Positions 21,139-29,551 of a DNA stretch of 31,977 nt are shown piece by piece. The stretch is from CAZSHX01 sp964606895. GTDB taxonomy: Bacteria; Bacteroidota; Ignavibacteria; Kapaibacteriales; UBA2268. The stretch covers positions 1 through 31,977 of the forward strand of contig CAZSHX010000056.1 in the NCBI GenBank assembly GCA_964606895.1, in the 5' to 3' direction. Each line of letters opens with the position of its first letter. The first letter of the stretch is position 1. The notes under the pieces were generated by a model, which worked only from the letters and a program-made list of their open reading frames with translations, had not been told where the DNA came from and made no database searches. The translations under genes and the position numbers were made by a program.

Positions 21139-23808
21139 TTGAAAAAAAGCAGAACAATATTGAAATTGAAGTTTTTTCTATTTCTGATGGTTTTTATTAC
21201 CTACAATCAATTTGCAGAACCAAAAACCGTTCCAATCAGTTATGAGCACATAAGACCAAAGATTGCTTTAGTTCTTAGCGGCGGCGGGGCTCGCGGATTA
21301 TCTCAAATAGGTGTTCTTAAAGAATTCGAAAAGGCAGGAATAAAGATTGATTATATTGTCGGAACAAGTATTGGTGCAATTGTCGGAGGGCTTTACAGTT
21401 GCGGCTATTCCGGTGTTGAGCTTGATTCAATTGTTTCGCAAGCCGATTGGAAATCAATGTTTGCTCTTTTGCCTGAAAACGCAAGGAACGATTACTTCTT
21501 AGACCAAAAATTGATTAACGACAGAAACCTTTTTACTTTTCGTTTCGATAATTTCCAATTCGTGATGCCTGAAGCAATTTCGATGGGTTCAAACATGAAT
21601 GTCTTCTTACAAAGATTTGTCTGGAACGGGATGTATCATTCTGACGAGAATTTTGATAAATTGAAATATCCTTTCAGAGCAGTAACAACAGATATAGGCT
21701 TAGGAAAAACCCATACGATTAAATCCGGGAGTCTTGTAACGGCTATGCGGGCAAGTGCAACAATTCCGCTTAGAAACAAACCTATACGCCTTGATTCGAT
21801 GATACTTATTGATGGCGGCGTTATGGCAAATATCCCTGTGGAACAGGCTATGGAATTCAAACCCGATTTGATTATTGCTGTAAATTCCACATCTCCGATG
21901 CTAAAAAAGGAAGAATTAAATAAACCCTGGAATCTTGCTGATCAGGTGATTTCAATTGTTATGAAGCATTACTGCGAAAACTCTGAAAAAATTGCTGATT
22001 ATGTAATTAAGCCTAATCTGGGAGAGCTATCTAACACAGATTTTTCTAATGTAAGAAAAGTTGTTGATTTGGGCTCCTCAGCCGCTAATGAGTCTATCCG
22101 GAATATTATTTCAATGATTGAAAAAAAGCAGGATTCATTACTCCTTAAAATGGTTAATATAGAACAATCAAAAAAAATTGAACTTAGTTTTTTGGATGAA
22201 GATATCAATTTCAAACGAATTGATAATATTAACCATGCATTACATTTAATAGGTTCATTCGTTAGTGCCGAATGGAACAGTATCAAGACTATATCTGCTC
22301 AAATTGCTAAAAATAATGATTCAGTGACATCTATCGTTCTTTCAAAAGAGAAATATCCAAAAATTAAAAATATAGTGCTCACAACCGGTAGTATTGATTT
22401 TAAAGATAGATTGCAAAAATATATAATTAATAATTTTCAAGATGCATATTGTAATGATTATAATCGTAGAGCAATTACTGAAAGCATTCTTAAATTTTAT
22501 AATACCGAAGGACTTTCATTTGCTTCAATTCGCAGGATAGATTTCGATAATGCTTCCGAAACACTTATGATTGACGTTTCTGAAGCCAAAATCAACTCAG
22601 TTAAAATAAATGGCAATAACAATACAAAACAATATCTGATTCTAAGAGAATTTGATTTTAAGCTCGACCAGCCATTAGCGGCGAATAAAGTTATACGTGC
22701 TTGGGAGAATCTTACATCAACCGATTTGTTTTACGATACAGACATACTTATTTCTCATTCTCCGACAGGTAAAGGAGTGGATATAGTAATCAATGTCAAA
22801 GAGATGCCCACACAAATCATAGGTGTGAGCGGAAGAATTGACAACGAAAGATATACGCAGGGGAATCTTGACCTTATTCTTGAGAATTTATTAAATACCG
22901 GAGCCCGATTAAATGGGAATATTTCCGGTGGAGTTCGTAATTTCTCAGGTTCGGTAAATTTGAATTTCTCAAGATTGTTTCAGTCGTTGGCTACTTTCTC
23001 ATTGTCTTCATATTATAAAAAAAGAGATATATTCCATTATTCTCCTTTGCGTAATGTTCCAACAAATACTTTCGAAAACATTCGAAAAGGAGAAGATGTT
23101 GAAGAAAGATTTGGTGCCAGCACTGCTATTGGAACCCAAATAGAAAAAAATGGGATTATTTCTGCAATTTTAAGATACGAAAAACAACGTGACTGGCTAT
23201 CTACCGACAGCATTATAAAGCCTATGCAGTCTCTGATGACAATCAAATTCGGAACAATTTTCGACACCGAAAACAAAATTGACTTTCCAACCAACGGCAC
23301 TTATCTGGCTCTTTCACTGGAAACATCAATCCTTCCAAATCCGACTACAACCAGCTTTTCGAAAGCACAGTTCATCTTTAGGACTAATTATTCTCTTGGT
23401 TCCTATACCATCAAACCTTCAGTATTTTTTGGATTTGCCGATGCAACTCTGCCAAATCCGGAAAGGTTCAGCCTTGGCGGGCAGGAATCATTTTTTGGAT
23501 TACGCGAGGATGAATACCGCGGACGGCAGATTGCCCAAGGTTCACTTGAATACCGATTGAAACTCCCCTTTCAATTATTTTTTGATTCCTTCTTCACTTT
23601 CAGATACGACCTTGGGTGGATTTGGGAGAATGTAGAGACAATAAAATTCGAGAACTTAAAGCATGGAGCCGGCATTGGGATTGCCGTTGACACACCCCTT
23701 GGTCCTGCAAAATTTTCAATTGGCAAGGCTTTTTATTTTATAAAAAATCCTTCAGGCGTAGTAACCGGACCATATAATGCATATTTCAGCATAGGAATGA
23801 AAATTTAG
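21139..23808 (+). CDS. Patatin-like phospholipase fused to a BamA-type outer-membrane barrel
   Basis: The 889-residue protein has a signal peptide and then a patatin domain (about 40-340). This contains the oxyanion loop GGGARG (48-53), nucleophile S77 in GTSIG and D225 in DGG, the Ser-Asp dyad of patatin lipases. A POTRA-like region follows (about 490-560, INSVKINGNNNTKQYLILREF), then a BamA/TamA-type surface-antigen barrel (about 570-889) with GGQESFFGLREDEYRG. The layout matches PlpD/type Vd-like proteins, which display or release a lipase at the cell surface. The start is TTG at 21139; the nearby ATG at 21128 runs into a stop, and the next in-frame ATG would cut the signal peptide. It is the last gene of the DJ-1/acylphosphatase group. 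Confidence 0.9.
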   Translation: MKKSRTILKLKFFLFLMVFITYNQFAEPKTVPISYEHIRPKIALVLSGGGARGLSQIGVLKEFEKAGIKIDYIVGTSIGAIVGGLYSCGYSGVELDSIVSQADWKSMFALLPENARNDYFLDQKLINDRNLFTFRFDNFQFVMPEAISMGSNMNVFLQRFVWNGMYHSDENFDKLKYPFRAVTTDIGLGKTHTIKSGSLVTAMRASATIPLRNKPIRLDSMILIDGGVMANIPVEQAMEFKPDLIIAVNSTSPMLKKEELNKPWNLADQVISIVMKHYCENSEKIADYVIKPNLGELSNTDFSNVRKVVDLGSSAANESIRNIISMIEKKQDSLLLKMVNIEQSKKIELSFLDEDINFKRIDNINHALHLIGSFVSAEWNSIKTISAQIAKNNDSVTSIVLSKEKYPKIKNIVLTTGSIDFKDRLQKYIINNFQDAYCNDYNRRAITESILKFYNTEGLSFASIRRIDFDNASETLMIDVSEAKINSVKINGNNNTKQYLILREFDFKLDQPLAANKVIRAWENLTSTDLFYDTDILISHSPTGKGVDIVINVKEMPTQIIGVSGRIDNERYTQGNLDLILENLLNTGARLNGNISGGVRNFSGSVNLNFSRLFQSLATFSLSSYYKKRDIFHYSPLRNVPTNTFENIRKGEDVEERFGASTAIGTQIEKNGIISAILRYEKQRDWLSTDSIIKPMQSLMTIKFGTIFDTENKIDFPTNGTYLALSLETSILPNPTTTSFSKAQFIFRTNYSLGSYTIKPSVFFGFADATLPNPERFSLGGQESFFGLREDEYRGRQIAQGSLEYRLKLPFQLFFDSFFTFRYDLGWIWENVETIKFENLKHGAGIGIAVDTPLGPAKFSIGKAFYFIKNPSGVVTGPYNAYFSIGMKI

Positions 23809-23920
23809 CCATTTTTCAATTTGGTTAAAATTGTTCAAATGTTGACTAATGTGCAACTTTTCAAAGTTTTTTCAACCCCACTCAGTAAAATAATTAATAA
23901 TCATTTAGTAGTAATAGAAT

Positions 23921-23943
23921 AACGGCATGACGTATATGCTGTT
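23921..23943 (+). terminator. Inverted repeat with T run: terminator or upstream activator site
   Basis: AACGGCAT (23921-23928) and ATGCTGTT (23936-23943) form an 8-bp RNA stem with one G-U pair and a 7-base loop, followed by TTTACTT. This fits an intrinsic terminator for the patatin operon, although it is 112 bases past the stop. The same palindrome lies about 42 bases upstream of the -24 element, so it could instead bind a sigma-54 activator. Confidence 0.45.
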
Positions 23944-23984
23944 TTTACTTATATAATCAATGATATTAATTTAGTTATCATATC

Positions 23985-24001
23985 TTGGCACAAGCATTGT
24001 A
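23985..24001 (+). promoter_or_regulatory. Sigma-54-type (-24/-12) promoter of the flagellar operon
   Basis: TTGGCAC-AAGCA-TTGTA matches the RpoN consensus TTGGCACG-N4-TTGCW at all but two positions, with correct spacing between GG and the TG of the -12 element. Expected transcription start is near 24012, giving a leader of about 110 bases before flgF. Sigma-54 control of rod/hook genes is common in flagellated bacteria. It requires an NtrC-family activator, which is not in this window. Confidence 0.75.
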
Positions 24002-24037
24002 ATTAATAAATTGAATTTAAATTTTAGATTATTTAAA

Positions 24038-24090
24038 ATTTGCTGATTTTTCAAGGACTGAAATTGAACAGGATGTTCCATTCAGCAAAT
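24038..24090 (+). repeat. 9-bp inverted repeat in the flagellar leader
   Basis: ATTTGCTGA (24038-24046) and TCAGCAAAT (24082-24090) are perfect reverse complements. A smaller GAAC/GTTC hairpin lies between them. The element is in the leader downstream of the sigma-54 promoter. It could be RNA structure or a pair of activator half-sites placed downstream of the start, as is known for FlrC in Vibrio. Function is not shown. Confidence 0.4.
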
Positions 24091-24122
24091 CATTTTTATA
24101 AAAACTGTCAATCGGAACTCGA

Positions 24123-24905
24123 ATGTTAAGGGAATTATACACGGCGGCAATGGGGATGCTACCTCAGCAAACAAGGTTGGAAGTAACTGCAAATAACATT
24201 GCAAATGCTAACACACCTGGTTTTAAGAGGGAGTCCGTGTTCGAGAAAAATCTGATTGATGCTTCGGCACACTTGAATGATACTCCAGGGGACGCCAAGC
24301 AAAGTGACCCGCCCATTGGTTCTTATGTGGACTTTGCAAAGGGGATGTTTCAGCAAACTGATAATCCTCTTGACTTAGCCATTGACAACAAAAATGGATT
24401 TTTCGTTGTCCAGGACGAAGCAGGGAAGGAATTCTATACCAGGGCGGGCCATTTTATTTTATCTCCGGGTGGTGAAATAACAACTACGGACGGCAAAAAA
24501 ATTTCGGGAGTTGAAGGCTCGGTCGGTCTTGGTCAATCGTTTACTGTTGAATCTTCAAAACTAACGCAGAATAATTCTGTGACAATCAAAATATCAGGCA
24601 ATGGTGAAATTTTTGTTAATGCCGAACATGCCGGTTTCATGCAGGTTGCCTCAATAGAAAATCCGGAAACTTTGCAGAAGGTTTCCAATCAGTGTTTTCT
24701 TCCAACCGACAGCACTAAGGTTGAATATATGCCTCAGGAAGAGGTTTCGGTTAAGCAGGGATGGCTTGAGAATTCCAATGTTGATATTGTTAAGGAAATG
24801 GTGCAGATGATTGAACTCCAGCGAATGTTCGAAGTTGGAAGCAAAGTTATTCATACCAATACCGAGACTATTGACCAAAGTTTAAGATTAGGACGAATTA
24901 CGTAA
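24123..24905 (+). CDS. flgF: Flagellar proximal/distal rod protein FlgF
   Basis: The 260-residue protein has the N-terminal rod/hook signature ANNIANANTPGFKRE (about 28-42). The central beta domain includes YTRAGHFILSPGGEITTTDG, and the C-terminal helix region is SNVDIVKEMVQMIELQRMFEVGSKVI, as in the FlgF/FlgG/FlgE family. Placed just before a standard 262-residue FlgG, it is best called FlgF. It is exported by the flagellar type III system without a signal peptide and polymerises into the rod. It is the first gene after the sigma-54 promoter. The ATG lacks a clear Shine-Dalgarno. FlgB, FlgC and FliE are not in the window. Confidence 0.9.
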   Translation: MLRELYTAAMGMLPQQTRLEVTANNIANANTPGFKRESVFEKNLIDASAHLNDTPGDAKQSDPPIGSYVDFAKGMFQQTDNPLDLAIDNKNGFFVVQDEAGKEFYTRAGHFILSPGGEITTTDGKKISGVEGSVGLGQSFTVESSKLTQNNSVTIKISGNGEIFVNAEHAGFMQVASIENPETLQKVSNQCFLPTDSTKVEYMPQEEVSVKQGWLENSNVDIVKEMVQMIELQRMFEVGSKVIHTNTETIDQSLRLGRIT

Positions 24906-24945
24906 GTAGCCATGGATGGCTAATTTATTATGAAAGGTTTATATT

Positions 24946-25734
24946 ATGGATAAAACTCTTAGAACAGCGGCTACCGGATTGACAGCACAGCAAAGATACG
25001 TTGAAATCATTTCCAATAATCTTGCCAACGTCAACACTACGGGCTTCAAAAAAGTACGTCCCGAATTTCAGGATTTACTTTATGAAACACTAAAACCAAT
25101 AGGTAGCTCCCAAAAATCCGGTGGAGAACCTTTAAACGAAGTTCAGATTGGTTCCGGTACCGAACTTGTTGCCACTACTAAGCAGTTTTCTCAGGGTGAC
25201 ATAACTCAAACTAATAATAAACTTGATATAGCTATAAACGGCGAGGGGTTTTTCCCTGTACTAAGACCTGACAATACTGTCGCTTATACAAGAAGCGGCA
25301 ATTTCAAAGCTGACAAAAACGGTCAAATTGTTACTCCCCAGGGTTACAAGCTTGAACCGGGTTTCATTATCCCACAGGATGCACTTGATGTTCAGATATC
25401 AAGAGACGGCATCGTTAAAGCAGTTTTGGATGGTACTGATAACGAGACAACAATGGGTCAGATTCAGCTTTCAAGATTTGTCAATCCGGCCGGTTTGAGA
25501 GCAATAGGGGATAATTTATTGGTCGAGTCGCCTGCATCGGGTTCACCAATCAATGAACAACCGGGATTTAACAACACAGGGGAGCTTATACAATCTTCAT
25601 TGGAACAATCTAATGTTGACATTGTTGAAGAAATGGTGAACATGATTGTTGCACAAAGGTCTTACGAAATTAATTCAAAATCAGTAAAAACAGCTGATGA
25701 TATTCTTAGCCTTGCTGTTAACCTTAAGAGATAG
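24946..25734 (+). CDS. flgG: Flagellar distal rod protein FlgG
   Basis: Its 262 residues are the standard FlgG length. It has SNNLANVNTTGFKKVRPEFQDLLYET at the N-terminus, a YTRSGNFKADKNGQIVTPQGY core, and the C-terminal SNVDIVEEMVNMIVAQRSYEINSKSVKTADDIL, all characteristic. It builds the distal rod crossing the peptidoglycan and outer-membrane rings. GAAAGG lies 8 bases before the ATG. It follows flgF by 40 bases and precedes flgA by 7 bases. Confidence 0.96.
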   Translation: MDKTLRTAATGLTAQQRYVEIISNNLANVNTTGFKKVRPEFQDLLYETLKPIGSSQKSGGEPLNEVQIGSGTELVATTKQFSQGDITQTNNKLDIAINGEGFFPVLRPDNTVAYTRSGNFKADKNGQIVTPQGYKLEPGFIIPQDALDVQISRDGIVKAVLDGTDNETTMGQIQLSRFVNPAGLRAIGDNLLVESPASGSPINEQPGFNNTGELIQSSLEQSNVDIVEEMVNMIVAQRSYEINSKSVKTADDILSLAVNLKR

Positions 25735-25741
25735 TTCAGGA

Positions 25742-26449
25742 ATGAAAGTCAGAAATTTAAATATTATCATTTTACTAATTGTATCGGTATTTTTATCGCC
25801 AACAAGTTCATTTTCGAAATCAACATTTTCCGGAGAAAGACTTCGCCAATCCTGCATTGAATATATCAATCAAACTGTTGGCGGCGAAGCAGTGATTTCA
25901 ATCAGCCAGAAAATTTCAAATCAGGAATTTGAAGATGATGATATTGTTGCCCAGATTAATTCAGAAGAGAAAAGCTTAAAAGGTAATACAAATTTAGCAA
26001 TTGAATTTGTGAAAAACGGTAAAATTGTTAAAAGGCTTGCTGTGGCTGTTAGAATTAGAATTTTCAAAAATGTTGCAGTTGCATCGGGAAATATTGCAAA
26101 AGGAAATGCTGTAAACTCAGGGGATATTGAAATCCAAAAGGAAGAAATTACATATATTTCAAATAATGATAATGTTACCTCTGAAGAAATCATCGGAGCT
26201 ATTGCCAGAAGGAATATTTCCAAGGGAACTATTTTTACAAAGAGTTTATTCGAAAATCAAAATAAAGTTCATCGCGGCGAAAAGATTACTCTGATTATTA
26301 AATCAGGAGCCGTAACAATCAGGACATCAGGAGTTGCCTTGCAGGATGCAGATTATGGCAGTCAAATAAGGATTAAAAGAGAAGGATCTCAAACCGTTCT
26401 TTACGGTCAGGTAGCCATGGATGGCACTGTCCTTATTACACCAAACTAA
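25742..26449 (+). CDS. flgA: P-ring assembly chaperone FlgA
   Basis: Starting at the ATG at 25742 (after CAGGA), the 235-residue protein has a signal peptide (NIIILLIVSVFLSPTSSFS). The C-terminal SAF/FlgA domain includes VASGNIAKGNAVNSGDIEI, AIARRNISKGTIFT and GEKITLIIKSGAVTIRTSG, ending MDGTVLI. FlgA is periplasmic and chaperones FlgI during P-ring assembly. An earlier in-frame start at 25697 would overlap flgG and disrupt the signal peptide, so it is rejected. The position between flgG and flgH differs from E. coli, where flgA heads a divergent unit. Confidence 0.92.
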   Translation: MKVRNLNIIILLIVSVFLSPTSSFSKSTFSGERLRQSCIEYINQTVGGEAVISISQKISNQEFEDDDIVAQINSEEKSLKGNTNLAIEFVKNGKIVKRLAVAVRIRIFKNVAVASGNIAKGNAVNSGDIEIQKEEITYISNNDNVTSEEIIGAIARRNISKGTIFTKSLFENQNKVHRGEKITLIIKSGAVTIRTSGVALQDADYGSQIRIKREGSQTVLYGQVAMDGTVLITPN

Positions 26450-26463
26450 ATTTACAGAAAATA

Positions 26464-27054
26464 ATGAAAAAGCAAATACTAATATTGAGCATAATTCTGA
26501 CATGGTTGTCAGTTTCCGGCATGGATGCCCTTTATGCTCAGTTTATTCAGAATAGTTCACGGTCATTGTTTTCTGACGTTAAAGCATTTCAGACCGGTGA
26601 TGCAATTATGGTGCTTATTGTCGAGGATACTCAAGCCGATAATACTGCATCAACAAATGACTCTCGTGCAACAAACCTAACCGGAAAAGTTGGTGCGGGT
26701 TACAACGGAACTTCGTTTGACGGTGCGGCTAACCTTGGCACAGGGACAGATTTTAAAGGTGCCGGACAAACCAAACGTACAGAAACAATCCGTTCCAAAC
26801 TTAGTGCACGTGTGGTTGATGTGGATGCCGCAAACGGCAATTTAAGCATCGAAGGCAAAAGAACAACTAAAGTTAATGGCGAAACACAGACAATTATTAT
26901 CAAAGGTATTGTTCGTCCGGTTGATGTTCTTCCAAATAATTCTGTATATTCTTACAATATATTGGATTTGACTTTATTGATTGAAGGTGACGGAAGTGTA
27001 ACAAAAACGCAGGAACCCGGAATGATTACAAAATTTCTGAGATTTTTATTCTGA
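26464..27054 (+). CDS. flgH: Flagellar L-ring protein FlgH, apparently without lipobox
   Basis: This 196-residue protein carries the FlgH core: SRSLFSDVKAFQTGDAIMVLIVEDTQADN, the Gly/Thr/Asn-rich middle, LSARVVDVDAANGNLSIEGKRT, and IKGIVRPVDVLPNNSVYS. FlgH forms the outer-membrane L-ring around the rod. Enterobacterial FlgH is a lipoprotein, but here the leader MKKQILILSIILTWLSVSG continues into MDALYAQF with no cysteine anywhere near the cleavage site, so signal peptidase I processing after ALYA is expected. It follows flgA by 14 bases and precedes flgI by one base. Confidence 0.93.
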   Translation: MKKQILILSIILTWLSVSGMDALYAQFIQNSSRSLFSDVKAFQTGDAIMVLIVEDTQADNTASTNDSRATNLTGKVGAGYNGTSFDGAANLGTGTDFKGAGQTKRTETIRSKLSARVVDVDAANGNLSIEGKRTTKVNGETQTIIIKGIVRPVDVLPNNSVYSYNILDLTLLIEGDGSVTKTQEPGMITKFLRFLF

Positions 27055-27055
27055 A

Positions 27056-28159
27056 ATGAAATATAAAATATCCATATTACTTATTATAATAGGGTTAATG
27101 TTTTTAACCCAATCTTTGTTTTCGTCAAGAATCAAAGATATTGCAACCATCGAAGGTGTAAATTCCGTTCAGGTGATTGGTTATGGTCTTGTATCGGGAT
27201 TGAACAATACCGGTGATAACCAAATGGCAACTTTTACTGTCCAATCAGTTTCTAACTTATTGAAAAGATTTGGCTTAACGATTCCTCAATCGAACCCCAG
27301 AATAAGAAATGTTGCGGCGGTTATGATTACAGCAACAGTTCCTGCTTTCTCCCGCAAAGGAGCAAAAGTTGATGTTCAGGTTTCGTCAATCGGCGATGCA
27401 AGTTCTCTTCAGGGAGGCGTATTGCTTATGACTCCTGTGTCTCTTTCTGACGGAGGAATTATCGGAATGGCTCAAGGGTCACTTTCGGTGAGCGGATATG
27501 ATGTTAGTGTTATGGGTTCCCGAATTTCAAAAAACATGGTAACAAGCGGCAGAGTTCCGAACGGACTGATGATGGAAAAGGATATGGATGCTCAGTTCAT
27601 CAAAAATCAGCAAATAAAAATTGTACTCCGAGACCCTGATTTTACAACAGCAGTAAATATTGTAAATGCAGTTAACGGCATTTTCCCGAATTCTGCCACA
27701 GCTAACGATGCCGGTAGTGTTCAGGTTAAATTTCCTGCCGGTCAGCTTAAAGATGAACTAATAAAAAATATTGCGAAAATTGAAGTATTACCCATAACAA
27801 CTGACCTTGTTGCAAGAATAGTAATCAACGAACGAACGGGTACCGTCGTGGTCGGAGGTAATGTTCAGCTTCTTCCTTGTGTTATAGCACAAGGAGGAAT
27901 GGAGATTTCGATTCAGAAACAAGTTATTGTTACTCCTCCTGCACCATTTACAGTCAATCCGCCAAAAGCAGTTGAAACAGCTGTTATTAAGGTAGATGAA
28001 ACATCAAGTCCGGCATTGGTTTTACAGGTGAAAGGACCTACAGTACAAGACATGGCGGCGGCACTTAATTTGCTGAAAGTAGCTCCGAGAGATTTAATTT
28101 CGATATTTCAGGCTCTAAAAGAAGTTGGCTCATTGCAAGGCGAATTGATAATTCAGTAA
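27056..28159 (+). CDS. flgI: Flagellar P-ring protein FlgI
   Basis: Its 367 residues are normal for FlgI. A signal peptide (through TQSLFSS) is followed by the hallmark RIKDIATIEGVNSVQVIGYG and LVSGLNNTGD, then NVAAVMITATVPAFSRKGAKVDV, VMGSRISKNMVTSGRVPNG and LVARIVINERTGTVVVGGNV. FlgI forms the periplasmic P-ring bushing in the peptidoglycan layer and needs FlgA and usually a disulfide for assembly. The ATG is one base after the flgH stop. Confidence 0.97.
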   Translation: MKYKISILLIIIGLMFLTQSLFSSRIKDIATIEGVNSVQVIGYGLVSGLNNTGDNQMATFTVQSVSNLLKRFGLTIPQSNPRIRNVAAVMITATVPAFSRKGAKVDVQVSSIGDASSLQGGVLLMTPVSLSDGGIIGMAQGSLSVSGYDVSVMGSRISKNMVTSGRVPNGLMMEKDMDAQFIKNQQIKIVLRDPDFTTAVNIVNAVNGIFPNSATANDAGSVQVKFPAGQLKDELIKNIAKIEVLPITTDLVARIVINERTGTVVVGGNVQLLPCVIAQGGMEISIQKQVIVTPPAPFTVNPPKAVETAVIKVDETSSPALVLQVKGPTVQDMAAALNLLKVAPRDLISIFQALKEVGSLQGELIIQ

Positions 28160-28162
28160 ATT

Positions 28163-29077
28163 ATGGAAAGCTATTTAAACATAAAGCCAAATGTTTCACT
28201 TAATTGTCTGATTGACAAACAGACTGACAGTATTACCCGTTTAAATTCAAGCGAAAAACCAAAGAAAAATCTTTCAGCTTCGGAAAAAAAAGAGATTGAA
28301 AAAGCCGCTCGCGGATTTGAATCTATCTTTGTCAATATGATGTACAAGCAGATGAAGCAGTCTATGATTGATAAGGACAAAGATTCTGAAGAAGACAGCG
28401 GAATGTCATTCGGAGATGAAACTCTTGGAGATTACACTCAACTTCTTTTTGCTGACCAAATTTCAAAAACAGGAAAGGGAATTGGATTTGCAGAGAAAAT
28501 TTATGAACACATGACAGGCGGCGAGAAACTTCAGCCAATAGTTTCTTTTACTCAGGAAAAAGCAAATGAAGTTATTATTCCGAAAGTAGAATTGCCAAAA
28601 CCACCGATTCCTCCGGTTCCAATAATTAAAGATTCGGCAACTGCAAATCCTGTCAGCGGCAATTTTATGGACAGAGTAACCGGTCGGCTAAGCAATTTTG
28701 ATGCAATTATCAAAGAAGCATCTTCGAAATACAATGTTCAGGAGAATCTCATTAAGGCTGTTATCACTGCAGAATCTGCGGCAAAACCAAATGTTGTTTC
28801 GTCAGCAGGAGCAAAAGGTTTGATGCAGTTAATGGACGGAACAGCAAAAGATTTGGGAGTTAAGAATTCTTTTAACCCAAGAGATAATATCCTTGGCGGA
28901 ACAAAATATCTCAAGCAAATGCTTAATAAGTTTGATAATAATGTTGATTATGCACTTGCCGCATATAATGCAGGACCGGGTTCAGTTGACAAACATAATG
29001 GCATACCACCGTTTGCCGAAACAAAGAATTTTGTTTCGAGAGTAAAAAAATATAATGAATTATTTCAAAACTACTAA
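28163..29077 (+). CDS. flgJ: FlgJ-type rod-cap protein fused to a soluble lytic transglycosylase domain
   Basis: The 304-residue protein has an N-terminal rod-binding domain (about 40-118: KKEIEKAARGFESIFVNMMYK, GDYTQLLFADQISKTGKGIGFAEKI). A proline-rich linker follows (140-156), then a C-terminal SLT/goose-lysozyme-like domain (about 180-300). That domain carries catalytic E204 in ITAESAAKP, GAKGLMQLM, and ALAAYNAGPG (264-273). The rod cap helps assemble the rod and the lytic domain opens peptidoglycan. In E. coli FlgJ the lytic half is a different fold (GH73 glucosaminidase). The ATG lies 4 bases after the flgI stop. There is no signal peptide, which fits export by the flagellar system. Confidence 0.93.
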   Translation: MESYLNIKPNVSLNCLIDKQTDSITRLNSSEKPKKNLSASEKKEIEKAARGFESIFVNMMYKQMKQSMIDKDKDSEEDSGMSFGDETLGDYTQLLFADQISKTGKGIGFAEKIYEHMTGGEKLQPIVSFTQEKANEVIIPKVELPKPPIPPVPIIKDSATANPVSGNFMDRVTGRLSNFDAIIKEASSKYNVQENLIKAVITAESAAKPNVVSSAGAKGLMQLMDGTAKDLGVKNSFNPRDNILGGTKYLKQMLNKFDNNVDYALAAYNAGPGSVDKHNGIPPFAETKNFVSRVKKYNELFQNY

Positions 29078-29089
29078 AATTAGAATACA

Positions 29090-29527
29090 ATGATAGATAA
29101 ATTAAAAATATTTCTCGAATACGAACAGAATATCCTTGAAAATCTGGTTAAACTTGCAGAAAAACAGCAAAGAGCTTTGATTCTATATAATATTACAGAA
29201 TTAGAACAAATCACTTCTCAGCAGGCTGAACTGAGCAAAACTTTACGTCAGGCTGAAGAACAACGGATTAATCTGCTTATGACCTGGTTAAACCTTCCAA
29301 GAAAAGATGCAATCGGTTTGCAAATGTCCAAACTTGAGGAAATGCTTGAAGGAACTGAAAAGGTAATGATTGGTAAGTTTAAAACTCGTTTTGCAGGAAT
29401 TGTAGAGAAATTGACTTCGTTAAGTATTTTAAACAGGCTATTAGCCAACAGAGCAAGGAACAGTGTCGGTGAACTTCTTGCCTTTTTAACAAACGGCACA
29501 AATCATGTATGTAACGTCAGAATATAA
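29090..29527 (+). CDS. flgN: FlgN-like flagellar export chaperone
   Basis: A 145-residue, almost entirely helical protein. An N-terminal helix contains FLEYEQNILENLVKLAEKQQRALIL, a central coiled coil carries ELEQITSQQAELSKTLRQAEEQR, and ILNRLLANRARNSVGELLAFL lies near the C-terminus, the FlgN pattern. FlgN binds the C-termini of FlgK and FlgL in the cytoplasm and delivers them to the export gate. The position just ahead of flgK and flgL agrees. Sequence conservation in FlgN is low, so the call rests on helical pattern and context. Confidence 0.8.
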   Translation: MIDKLKIFLEYEQNILENLVKLAEKQQRALILYNITELEQITSQQAELSKTLRQAEEQRINLLMTWLNLPRKDAIGLQMSKLEEMLEGTEKVMIGKFKTRFAGIVEKLTSLSILNRLLANRARNSVGELLAFLTNGTNHVCNVRI

Positions 29528-29551
29528 AAAAACATTATACAGGAAGTACAA

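Larger units (their letters stand above)
23809..24122 (+). other. Intergenic region ahead of the flagellar operon
   Basis: These 314 bases hold no convincing ORF. They contain a terminator-like inverted repeat (23921-23943), a sigma-54-type promoter (23985-24001) and a 9-bp inverted repeat in the presumed leader (24038-24090). The DNA before 23921 shows only a weak AT-rich 6-bp stem just after the patatin stop. Confidence 0.8.

Noticed and set aside
25697..25741. Earlier in-frame start for flgA
   Set aside because: It would overlap flgG by 38 bases and place a stretch before the signal peptide; the ATG at 25742 has CAGGA upstream and a normal signal sequence.
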